From contig CM048844.1 of the NCBI GenBank assembly GCA_026545765.1, positions 72,879,035 through 72,943,034 of the forward strand: a stretch of 64,000 bases of DNA, read 5' to 3'. This document shows, one piece after another, positions 32,661-41,980 of the stretch. The first letter of the stretch is position 1. Each line of letters opens with the position of its first letter. The translations under genes were made by a program, and so were the position numbers. This DNA is from Plantago major. Its lineage: Eukaryota; Streptophyta; Magnoliopsida; Lamiales; Plantaginaceae. The notes beneath the pieces are model-generated. The model ran no database searches, was not told where the DNA came from, and saw only the letters and a program-made list of their open reading frames with translations.

Positions 32661-32670
32661 TCATTTATAG
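32661..32670 (-). promoter_or_regulatory. TATA box before aORF2
   Basis: CTATAAATGA on the minus strand, followed by a pyrimidine-rich leader (CTTCTTCAACCTCTCC) and then the ATG at 32565. Position and spacing fit a pol II promoter. Confidence 0.45.
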
Positions 32671-33050
32671 GAACGACGAATCTTTACGATCACGCCACAT
32701 GTCCACCATCTGACGGCTCGGAAGATGAAAGGACGCAGTAATAATGACAATTTCACTACTTCACCTTCCTCCTTCTAGAAGATTACGCATCCCCATAAAG
32801 TAAACTGGTATAATAAAGACGTACGGTCCGAGGATCAGATGTATATTGGTGACAACTTAGCATATGAACGACGGATCAAGGGAAATAAAGGAGAAAGCAA
32901 GTAATGATTCAAAGCATGAAAAGCATTGTACTGGAGATAATTACTATGGATGAAGGAAAGGATAAATATTGTACTTGGCAACGTTCCGTGCCATCAAAAG
33001 ATCATAATTCAAAGTGTTACAAATGTTCCACGGGGCATACCCCATACTTC

Positions 33051-35924
33051 TCACTGAGGGGGAGGTTGGCTTGGCCCGACTTTGTCAATTGCAGGCGGAT
33101 TGGTGGAACACGGATTGTCAGTGGCACGGGCTGCGAGGGATGCAGCAACTTCATCAAAGTGAGCCTTGGTACTCTCGAACAGACTGAAGTCCGCATCGTA
33201 CCCGACGATCCGGGACGGCAGGAAGTACCATTCCTTCAGATAATTCATATTATCATGGAAAGGCATGAAGCAGACCTTCCCTATGGCATCCGGGACACAC
33301 TTCGGGAGGAAGGGTCCGCCGTTCCTAATGTCGATCTCACCTTCCTCGGTGACCAGCTCCGCAAATTCACACGCAGCCAACCGCTCATCTGGCACATTGT
33401 CCACTGGGACCTCCACTCCACTAGCATCAGCAGACGGATTCAATCCTTCCGCCTTCCAATCGAAGTTCTGCGAAAGCAGTCCCTTGGCCTACAACTGGCC
33501 AATGGCGAATGAAAACCCATCCAAGCAGGAAGCGTCGGATTTGTCCGCCATGAAAAACTTGAAGGAGTCGGACTTCATGAAATCCCTCCCCGCTTCAAGA
33601 CGGGCGAATTGAAGGTCCTCCATTAGGGAATCCTTGGGTTCCAGTAAAGCCTTCATTGACGAATCAATGAAGTGCTCCTGCCGTTGTACGTCCGCCTGGC
33701 TTGCTCCCAATTGCCCTTCAGCTTGGCAATAAGTTCATCCTTCTTCTTCAGCTCGGCCTCCACCTGCTTAACCTTCTCCGCCTCATCCGCAGATGTATCC
33801 AAAGCCTTATGCAGGTCCTCTTCAATGGTGGCCCGCTCACTAGCCTTCCACTGCATGGCCTTGATGAAGCATCCGAGCTATAGGAAGTCCGTATAGATAC
33901 AAGTTATATTTCTATCATACTGAGAACATGGCAATAAAAACATGAATAAGTTACTTACCCTCTGATACAACTCATAGAACTCTCCGACCCGCTCAACTTC
34001 AGGGAGTCCGCGAGCCCGCTCGTATTCCGCATTGAGAGCAGATTGATCGGATGGTAGAATAGCAGACAGCTGCTGCCTCTTCGCTCAAGAGAAGCATTCG
34101 AGGGTGCTCCCCTCTTCCTCCCCTAGGTAATGGCGTCTCGCATCAATACATCCCGCTGGGGTGCGGATGCAGCAGAAGCTGGTGGCTTTGATGTAGTGGT
34201 GATGCGGGTTGCAGGACCTTTGCCTTTGTCAGGCACCACCAAGACTTGCGGATCTTCACCCGCCTTACTCCGCCTTTCCTCCTCCGCAGCAAACACCGCC
34301 GCGTTTTTGGGGTCCGCCATAGGTAAACCTGCGGAAGTATTAAAATTTTGGTCCTTTGACCAGTGGCGAGCTCGAGGGCTTGTTGCTCCCTCTGCTGCCT
34401 CTTCTTTTCGCGGAGGGTCGACATGATATAATCAAACCAGTGAGCTACACAACAAAATAAAAGTGTTAGACACGGATATATAAAGGGAGAATAACAGGAA
34501 TCTCGGAAATGAAAATTCATGGCAAGGCATTCAAAAGAAAGGAAAGCACAAATCCTAAGTTAAGGATCCCATCAAGTCATCTTTCCCTAACTTCTGGCAT
34601 CTGATCGGTCACACAAGTAGGCGTGGCCGACAGATCAATCCGTGGAACGGATACGTAGGTGGATCGCTCTTCTTATGGATCTCCACCACCCACGGAGCTA
34701 CATTCTTCGGAAGGGGGCGCCAGTCCGGGATACTCTCCCTTAAGAACTTTTTTGGCAGCCCCCACTGCTCTCACCTCCTTGCGGAAATTCCGGGCTTCAG
34801 GGCCATCCGCACAAAAATATATATATCCCACCACCTCGACCCCAGAGAAGAAATGGAGTCAGAAATGAAGTTGTAAGGTTTCCTATTTACAAAGGTATAA
34901 AAAAGGGGATTCCCCGGACTAAAAGCAACATTGAAGAGCTGTCTGAAGTTTTAAAAATTCACAGATTGCCCCTTCTTCGCACAAAAAACCGCAAAGAAAA
35001 TTAAGTTTCCCAAGGACTTGGGAATAACTTGGCTCGGACCTATACCAATATGGTTCAAGATGTGCTTCAGCTCGGGCGCAATAGGGATCTTCCACCCACA
35101 TGCAAAGGCCACTTCGTGCACACATGTATCAAGCGGGTGGATACATGTGGATTGTAAAAAGCATGCCCGGGCTCTGTAACCATAATTTCGACGGACTCCG
35201 GAATCTCCCACTTCCGCCTCCACTCAGGAATGTCTTCAGGTTTTACATTAGACGGACAAGTAGGGAGTAGCCCGTCTGCATTCAACTCTCCATATTCATC
35301 CGCTATCACAACGGCGGACGCAGGACGAGGGAATTTGATTCGCGCCGCCTTGGTCCCACGACCCTCGATCAGCGGAATATTGGATTGAGCGAACACCCCA
35401 GGATGCAACACAACTCGACGCCCAGCACGTCTTCGCGGACGGGCAGCTTGAGAAGCTTCCTCATCTTCCTCTTCATCATCCTCTGCTTCTTCACCATCTT
35501 CCTCCTCCTCTTCTCCACCTTCGGGTCTCCCGGATGTACTTGGGTTGGTCGGACCTTTTTCCACCACAACACGGTCCTCTACACCAGCCTCAAACATCTC
35601 CACGTCATCCGCCTTCTGACCACTATCGCCTCCCTGCTCAGTCCGAGGTTCATTCGGGCCAACGGACGCCCCAACACCACCTATGGTCCGAGATTGGACT
35701 AGCGACCTAATCCTAGCAACATCTCCCTGGCCCACTGCCACGTCAGGCTGAGTCTCTACTACACTACGGACCCTTTGTCCAGCGTCGGAATCCCTGGAAG
35801 ACACGAGCTCAACTACCAGATAGTCTCCTACGGATGTGGTTACGTCTATGGATTCAGTCCCCAAGTTTACTACATCATCGTAACCTTGAGCCTCATGATT
35901 GTTCTGACTATCGCTCCTGGACAT
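33051..35924 (-). pseudogene. large antisense ORF of the Tat element (aORF1)
   Basis: Reading leftward from the ATG at 35924: an acidic, Asp/Glu-rich N-terminus (35400-35550), then after a frame change near 35130 a conserved block (HPLDTCVHEVAFACGWKIPI, SLGNLIFFAVFCAKKG) and SRWWDIYIFVRMAL near 34800. These resemble the putative gypsy-type transposon domain (Transposase_28, PF04195) reported in antisense ORFs of Tat elements. Next come a Lys/Arg-rich part (34123-34430), a coiled coil (33653-33877) and a C-terminal block ending at 33051. A GT-AG intron is evident at 33878-33958. At least four frameshifts and one TGA break it. The function is unknown. Confidence 0.75.
33878..33958 (-). other. 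spliceosomal intron in aORF1 (81 bp)
   Basis: On the minus strand the donor is AGAGG/GTAAGTAA (33958) and the acceptor CCTATAG/CTCGG (33878). Removing these 81 bases joins FYELYQR to LGCFIKAMQWK in one frame, leading straight into the coiled coil. The intron is AT-rich, typical of plants. Confidence 0.75.
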
Positions 35925-37227
35925 CCTAGGGCAGAAGGAAACAGATCAGAAATGACGATCGTGATTGTTCGAGAGTTCATTTAGATATCTTATTAAATCA
36001 AGTGGTCCGAGGAAGTCCTACTTTACCAGATTTTCTGCATGGAATACAGTCTCATAACGCTATGGGCACTAAACTTAGCACACAAAGACGTGCCATTGGC
36101 ACTATCATCTACCATGCGCAGCGCATTAACAGGAACAACTTACGAAAGACTATGTGCCAATCGGCACCAACACATCACCAAACACGCATCCATTATCGAA
36201 TTTTGGTTACGTTGGGCATGATATACAAGACGGTTCAACAAGTTTCTAGTGAAGGGAATTCGTACGATATATCACATTGAGAGAGTATTCCAACTAAGTA
36301 TACTACTGGAGTCTACCACTAGCAGCATTTACAACCACGGAATCGACAGGCAGATTATCGAACAGGGGAAAAGCATACAAGCATGAAGCAAGCATATCAT
36401 AACAAAGGAAAACTTCAGGAAGAATCGAGGCATACTTACTTGATAAAGTTGACTTGGGAAGTTTGGACGGACGATGAAGCCTTGCTAGCTCTCCGAGAGT
36501 GCAGATCTGAGGTGGAAAGTGCAAGATTTTACGAAGTTTTAGTTGCTCGGATTGCTCTTTGATTTCTCGGATTGCTTGAGAATCACTCTGAGTATTCGAG
36601 GTGGCTAAAGTGTGAAAGCGACAGATTAGGTAACTATTTATAGGGGCAATTGGGGAAGTCGAAACGTCGCATCACCTGGATTCGAATCCCAACCGTTGAT
36701 CTTTTTAATCCAACGGCTGTGCCGGTTCGCAAAAGGTGCAATGACAGTACTCCCCAATTAATTCTTCTCAGAAACGTCACATCACTTGATTTTCAATCCC
36801 CACCGTTGATCTTCTCAAATCCAATGGTTGCATCGGTTCCCTCGGGATCCTTTCCAATGGGCCGGACAGATAACATATTGGGCCTTTTGAACCACTGTTC
36901 ATCAACCTAAGTGAACCATTCCGCATATTCGGCCCAACGGATGGCTTCCTAAACACTCTTCCACAGAGGGCTTCTGCAGATTCTAACCATACTCGGATCT
37001 ATATATCTCGGATACAAATACCTTTTTCATCCACAGTCCGAGCTATTACATAACTCGGATTGTAGAACGAAAAGGGGGGGAGAGAGATATATTGAATTCC
37101 TAAGAACACGGACGACGGATACCACAAAAAGGATTTTTTTCCTTTTCAGTTAAAGATTCAGACACGCTCCACAACACACTTGTTCTTTTCATAGTTACCA
37201 ACTATCTTCTACTAAGATACTTGGAAA
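35925..37227. other. Tat 3' region: antisense promoter and leader zone
   Basis: No protein-coding frame on either strand. It holds the antisense TATA box at 36634, its presumed leader, and two similar stretches (GATCTTTTTAATCCAACGG at about 36700 and GATCTTCTCAAATCCAATGG at about 36810) that form a diverged direct repeat of about 110 bp. Confidence 0.5.
36634..36643 (-). promoter_or_regulatory. antisense TATA box upstream of aORF1
   Basis: CTATAAATAG on the minus strand, about 710 bp upstream of the ATG at 35924. Just before that ATG is TTCCTTCTGCCCTAG, a good splice acceptor, so the leader may contain an intron. Inferred promoter for the antisense unit. Confidence 0.5.
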
Positions 37228-37240
37228 CTAGGGGGACATA
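37228..37240 (+). other. polypurine tract of Tat element
   Basis: AACTAGGGGGACATA directly before the 3' LTR start TGTTGATACGG. It is the plus-strand primer site. Confidence 0.75.
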
Positions 37241-38132
37241 TGTTGATACGGACATGTGTCCAATCCGTTAAGGGTGCCATAGAGCGCGTCCTAGAGCGCA
37301 TCAAGGCTGAGATAGCCAATCCAATGCTAGTCCGACCTTCAAATGGTCCGACCTAAGGGAAACCATCTCAGGTCAACTAGTACGTACAAGTCAACACACC
37401 TTCTCAGCTAAGTCCGACCAAGCTAGGTGTGTGACTTCCGAACCTGACAAAAGGTCACATGGTCCTTTCAAGTACCACAAACTGTCAGTCCTAGGATGCC
37501 AAACGGACCGGACGAGAAAATCTCGGACGCCACCATCGCATTAAGACCAAATGTATATGACAGAACCACTAAGATACTTCCGTGGAACTCTAGGCTCGGA
37601 CACCTTGAGTTACCTAAGGGCAGATCAACCAAGCAGACAGATATGTCCGAAGGACTTACACGGACCAAACGTGCGGAACAGTACTCTCAGGGGGAAAGGT
37701 CCAAACTACCCTCCCGGGCCTATTAATTAGTATTGGATTACTGTTCACTGTTGGGCCATGGGCCAAAGGTAGCATTGGTGTCCAAATCTGAGGTATACAC
37801 TTGGCATTATCTTATGAGTCACTTCACAAGCATATGATAACTATAAATATAGCACAAGGTCCAAGACCTTAAGGTAAGTGACATTTGGCATTATAACCTT
37901 CCTCATAACTATTACATTGAGAGCACCCAACTCTCTCTTGAGTAAAGTCTCTTACCGGATTGACATACGCAATTCGGGCAACCCTTTCTAAACCCCCCCC
38001 CCCCCCCAACGTAGTCCTTTCAGGTAACCCAGCTCGGACAGGTACCACCTCGGACTTCAAGCGGGAGACGGGTCTTAGACTAGGTTGCTTGTGATAGTTT
38101 AGTTAGTTAGTGTTCGAGTATTACCCCTCAAC
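37241..38132 (+). repeat. 3' LTR of Tat element
   Basis: Starts TGTTGATACGGACATG like the 5' LTR, has a TATA box at 37840-37851 and a C-run at about 37990-38007. The end is placed at CTCAACA (38132), with AATAT following as the likely target duplication. Its promoter points rightward into the flanking DNA. Confidence 0.9.
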
Positions 38133-38386
38133 AAATATTTCCTTTTTTAGTCTCCAATCTATTAGTTCTACCTTGCCCTATTCAAAACTCATAAATAACA
38201 AATATATTTTGAAGAAGTAATTCAGAACATCAATCAATTCATTGATTAAACAAAGAGTACATGGCTGAATAAAACCATCCAATTAATACAACAAAATCAA
38301 ATGACAAGTACTACTAATAAAACAAAGATCATCAAATTAAACAAGAACGGAAACCAAATGGTCTGAGAGTGAACGACGATTAATGC
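38133..38386 (-). other. 3' flank and UTR of the lipid-transfer protein gene
   Basis: AT-rich DNA between the stop codon of the gene (38387-38389) and the Tat LTR. It should hold the 3'UTR. I see no canonical AATAAA on the minus strand; TTTAAT-type words are present. Confidence 0.5.
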
Positions 38387-38719
38387 TCAAGTGCAGGCAA
38401 CTGGCTTAGGAGGTAGAGTAGGGTTAGTACATAAGCTAGGGAGCTCCATGGCACGAGTAGCATTGATGCCAAGAAGTGGTATGTACATGTTGTTCTTAAA
38501 CGAACAGAGGCACGTTAAAATGTTGGCGCGACCCAGAGCCTTGCAACAGGTCTTGGAAGGTGGAGGCGGGACTGCTGTTCCAGCCGTAGCAGACTTCTTG
38601 CAGTCCATCAACTCCTCCTGGCTCATCCCGCAGATTCCGTCACCAGAAACAACAGATACGGCTGCAAAGAGAACCATTAGTGCTGCCACTATGGCTAGGT
38701 TTGTGGAAGTGGCCTTCAT
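38387..38719 (-). CDS. DIR1-like non-specific lipid-transfer protein
   Basis: A 110-residue protein. An in-frame upstream ATG at 38821 would add 34 residues with no signal character and lies upstream of the TATA box, so I choose the ATG at 38719. Residues 1-26 are a signal peptide (MKATSTNLAIVAALMVLFAA). The mature part has the eight-cysteine motif in LTP order: C-9-C, CC, CLC, C, C. It starts with CGMSQEELMDC, which closely matches the DIR1 start CGMSQDELNEC. DIR1-type proteins are small secreted lipid binders linked to systemic resistance signalling in Arabidopsis. The gene is intronless and uninterrupted, unlike its surroundings. The function here is inferred from family only. Confidence 0.9.
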   Translation of the reverse strand: MKATSTNLAIVAALMVLFAAVSVVSGDGICGMSQEELMDCKKSATAGTAVPPPPSKTCCKALGRANILTCLCSFKNNMYIPLLGINATRAMELPSLCTNPTLPPKPVACT

Positions 38720-38803
38720 CTTTGGGAGATAAATATTGATGGTTGTTGAGAAAGTATACAAGTTAATTTTAGAGTGGTGTTCTACTATTATGGATAGCGA
38801 ATT

Positions 38804-38812
38804 ATTTATAGA
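38804..38812 (-). promoter_or_regulatory. TATA box of the lipid-transfer protein gene
   Basis: TCTATAAATAATT on the minus strand, about 85 bp upstream of the ATG at 38719. This gives a leader of roughly 55 bases, usual for plant LTP genes. Confidence 0.65.
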
Positions 38813-38829
38813 CAGATCCATTGAGCAAA

Positions 38830-39556
38830 TCCACTACATTTAATTTTCTAACATTCCTGTCATGGTAACATGGTGAATCATATTAAAGCACTATACGAAT
38901 GCTTTGTATAATGTGCACAGACTTCAATGGTTCACGGGGAAATTTATCAGATCAAACTTGAGGAGAAATTTGTCTTTCCACGAACATGAAATATCATGAA
39001 GTAAGTTTTCTGATAGACGGTTTTATAGAGAGACTAAAAGATACGGAAAAACATTACAGTATATCTATAAACATTAGAGGTTTTACTAAGAAAATCGGTA
39101 ATATACATATACATAGAAAATGATATTATGTATACACTCATAAAATATTACTCGTATTGTTTATAATATTATACATATACTTATGAACATCGATGCGTAT
39201 CTCAGGTCTCTAAAAAATACACATCTCTTTTAAGACTTTGTGAAATATTATAGATAGATAGGAATTACAAAAAGTGTATTAGCCTATGTTAAACACAGGA
39301 AACATTTTACTAGACGCATGACACTTTTTGGAAAATTACAAAAATAGTTCAAAGTTTAATAATTTAAATATAAGTCCCAAAAAACTTAAAAGATTTCAAT
39401 GAACAAAACTCCATCATCTGGATCATCATGGTCACCATCTTGAACATGAGCATACTATTTCAACAACAAATCATACAATTTAGAAGAATAAAACAACAAT
39501 GCTACTACGATAATTGAAAAATTATAACAACACACACCCCCCCCCCCCACACACAC

Positions 39557-39616
<60 letters not shown>

Positions 39617-39680
39617 CACAAAATCATATACCATTTTTTACTTATTTCTTTTAAAAGTATGATAAACTTTCAGTTTTAAC
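38830..39680. other. AT-rich flank, no gene; microsatellites
   Basis: The upstream side of the host gene. No coding frame. A C-run (39537-39549), a short AC run and an (AT)n tract (39560-39614) lie near its right end. Confidence 0.55.
39560..39614. repeat. (AT)n microsatellite
   Basis: About 27 AT dinucleotides after a C-run and a short AC run. Confidence 0.95.
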
Positions 39681-39684
39681 CAAA

Positions 39685-40217
39685 ACAAAATCTTATTTTA
39701 CAAAGAAAGATGGCTCAAGTATCTCGGATGAATTTCCACCTTTAGAGCCTGTAAGAACAAAGGTTTTAGCAGATGTCATAGATTGTACACCAGTTCTTAC
39801 TGACAACAAAGAAGATGGGTCAGGAATGAAACAAAGGAATTACACTAATATAAGTTTACATTGTCTAAGAAAACAATTAGAAAGAATAGAAGATAGTATA
39901 GAAAAGAAATTAGGTAGCCAATCTCCAGTTGAGACAAATTTAGCATCCTCAAGCAAAGAACATACCTCACCAGATAAGCAGATACACAGATTTCCTTTTA
40001 AAATCAATGAGTATAAACCTAAGTTAACAGAAACAGAGATTCTTCAGAAAATAAATTCCAAGTTAGGAGATTTGAATTTAGAAAAATTAAATACTTTAAA
40101 AAAATCATTAGAAACTGTCCATTCAGGTGATGAGTCTGAAGATAGTAATCACATTTTCCCTGTAAAACACAAAAATTTATATCCTATACCCACTCCCCCA
40201 GACATCCAGTTAGAAGA

Positions 40218-40222
<5 letters not shown>
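39685..40222 (+). pseudogene. possible endogenous pararetrovirus (Caulimoviridae-like) fragment
   Basis: One frame is open from about 39685 to an (AT)n tract at 40222, about 180 codons. It is Lys/Glu/Ser-rich with a short coiled-coil-like stretch and contains EFPPLEP near its start and PTPPDIQLEE at its end. The last motif and the general composition remind me of the region after the movement domain in polyproteins of endogenous plant pararetroviruses. No catalytic domain is present, so the assignment is weak. It could instead be gag-like sequence of a retrotransposon. Cut by the small inverted-repeat element at 40248. Confidence 0.35.
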
Positions 40223-40247
<25 letters not shown>

Positions 40248-40248
<1 letters not shown>

Positions 40249-40382
40249 AAATTTAATCGGCCGAAAATGAGTGTTTACCAGTGGAATAGTTGTGGCCTAA
40301 TCCACAATCAAATTTTGGTCTACAAAAACGTAGGCCACAAGTATTCCGGCCGAAAACTCTCGTTTCCGGCCGATTAAATTTT
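40248..40382. mobile_element. 135-bp inverted-repeat element (MITE-like)
   Basis: The left end AAAATTTAATCGGCCGAAAA and the right end, read on the minus strand, AAAATTTAATCGGCCGGAAA form about 22-bp terminal inverted repeats. The inside has TTGTGGCCTA and TAGGCCACAA as a second inner inverted pair. A TA-rich flank makes the target duplication unreadable. No coding capacity. The superfamily is unknown. Confidence 0.6.
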
Positions 40383-40601
40383 TTAAAATATATAGATATA
40401 TTGTTTACTTACATTTTTAATAGTTTTGTTAATTATGATATTTTTTTCAATTATTGTAGTAACATTGTTAATTTATTTTTCTAAATTGTATGATTTGTTG
40501 TTGAAATAGTATGATCATGTTTGGTGATCATGATTATCCGGATGATAATTGGGTTTTGTTTTTGAATTTTTATAAATAAACAACATATATGTATTTTTTT
40601 A
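40383..40601. other. AT-rich spacer, no gene
   Basis: T-rich DNA between the two inverted-repeat elements. Nothing recognisable. Confidence 0.5.
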
Positions 40602-40738
40602 CAATTTAATCGGCCGGAAATGAGTGTTTGTACCTGAATGCTTGTGGCCCACATACTATAGGACACAACCATGATCTGCCCTACATTTTCGTTGTGGCCT
40701 ACGTTTTTGTAGGCCACAATCGACACCCAAAGGTTGCT
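40602..40738. mobile_element. second copy of the inverted-repeat element, truncated
   Basis: It begins CAATTTAATCGGCCGGAAATG, matching the left end of the element at 40248, and contains a perfect hairpin at 40692-40719 (TTGTGGCCTAC, 6-base loop, GTAGGCCACAA). The right terminal repeat is missing; the sequence passes into Copia LTR at about 40740. Confidence 0.55.
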
Positions 40739-40740
40739 GA

Positions 40741-41862
40741 GTAAGGAAGTGCAAAGCCTCAATTCGCTTGCATATTTCCATTGAGACTAGAGGACAAAAG
40801 ATAGTACAGTGCATTTATTACGCAGACAGAGATGTCTAAGCAAAAGCGGAAATCTCTATAAAGAGACAAAGCTCACTGCAGTACTATCATCAGATATCAA
40901 TAGTTTGAATTTCTAAGAGCCTAACGGATACTATTCAAACGGCTTGAATTAATTTCAACTTTAAATATCACCACTTAGAATGTTTGAAAGACACAACTTG
41001 AACACTTCACTGACCACACTTGTGAATTACTCTCAAGCATACAAGCCTTCAAACCTACTTACTCTCATAAGCTTACTGTTGCGACTCAAGCTCTTTGATT
41101 CTGAGTAGCACAAAAGTTCTAAGTGTCCTAATCCTTAACAAGACTTCATTACTGTGAAAGAGTTGAATCGAATGATTTAGTTTCGATTTATATCTGAGAT
41201 TCATTCTCTTGAACATAACAAGAACTTGGGTTAGTAAAGAACAACTTCCCATACACTAAAAAGGGTATTAAGGAAGATTGATTCTTCAAAGCTCTGTAGG
41301 TAACTGAAAAAGTTATCAAGTTAGCGTACATGACAACTACCATAACCAAAACACCACCAGGCGTGTTTAGGGAAAGGATTTAGTTGAGAAAACTAAATTC
41401 CTCACCTAACTGAGCACATGAAGTACTTGGCTTTGGAAGCTGAGGAATAGCTCAAAGGTTACTGAGTAGAGGAAGTACTTGGCTGAGAAAGCCATGGAAT
41501 AACTCAGGGGGAACACTTGGTTGGGAACCATATTGTTAAAGGGATCAAGAGATAGGATATTGTAAGGAAAACTCAACACCTTATCTTAGTGAATTCAAGT
41601 CCTGAGAAAGGGCAAGTGGATTAGTTGAAGGATTACGCCACCTTCAGATACCACTATAAAATGCTCTGTGTTATTTACTTCCTGTAATTTAATTTCAGTT
41701 ATCTTTTACTTGCTTTATAGCTTGCTGACACTTGCACTTATCACAAAAAGACTTCTGCTCTCTGAATATAAGTACCATATATCTATTATCGACAATAGTT
41801 TGAAAAGAATATTCACCCCCTCCCCCTCCTAGTCTTTTACTTTTCCGTTATCTGGACCAACA
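40741..41862 (+). repeat. 5' LTR of SIRE-like Copia, 5'-truncated
   Basis: Aligns with 3140-4256 of copy A from GTGCAAAGC onward and ends GGACCAACA at 41862. About 470 bp of the LTR start, including TGTTAGGAATATC, are missing. Confidence 0.85.
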
Positions 41863-41864
41863 AG

Positions 41865-41876
41865 TGGTATCAGAGC
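41865..41876 (+). other. primer binding site, initiator tRNA-Met
   Basis: TGGTATCAGAGC starts two bases after the LTR end. It is complementary to the 3' end of plant initiator Met tRNA, the usual primer of Copia elements. Confidence 0.92.
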
Positions 41877-41980
41877 AGGATGTTCTTTAACCTTCTGCAC
41901 TGAACCTAGATCCTAGATAAGTGCTTTCTTACAGCTCACCACCTTCACCTGATCTGTTTGTTTAGTGTGTTTGTTGCAGG

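Larger units (their letters stand above)
23737..38132 (+). mobile_element. Tat-type Ty3/Gypsy retrotransposon, 14.4 kb, two LTRs
   Basis: The element has direct LTRs at 23737-24623 and 37241-38132, gag, protease, RT-RNase H, an extra RNase H, integrase, then a 6.4-kb 3' region with antisense ORFs, and a purine tract next to the 3' LTR. The extra archaeal-type RNase H between RT and integrase and the antisense ORF are diagnostic of the Tat lineage (Retand/Grande/Ogre group). By eye the LTRs differ at about 30-35 of some 885 positions. The coding region has frameshifts and stops, so it is non-autonomous now. The flanking duplication is obscured: right flank AATAT, left flank within the AT tract. 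Confidence 0.92.

Noticed and set aside
38720..38821. Upstream ATG of the lipid-transfer protein frame (38821)
   Set aside because: It lies upstream of the TATA box and would bury the signal peptide 34 residues inside the protein.
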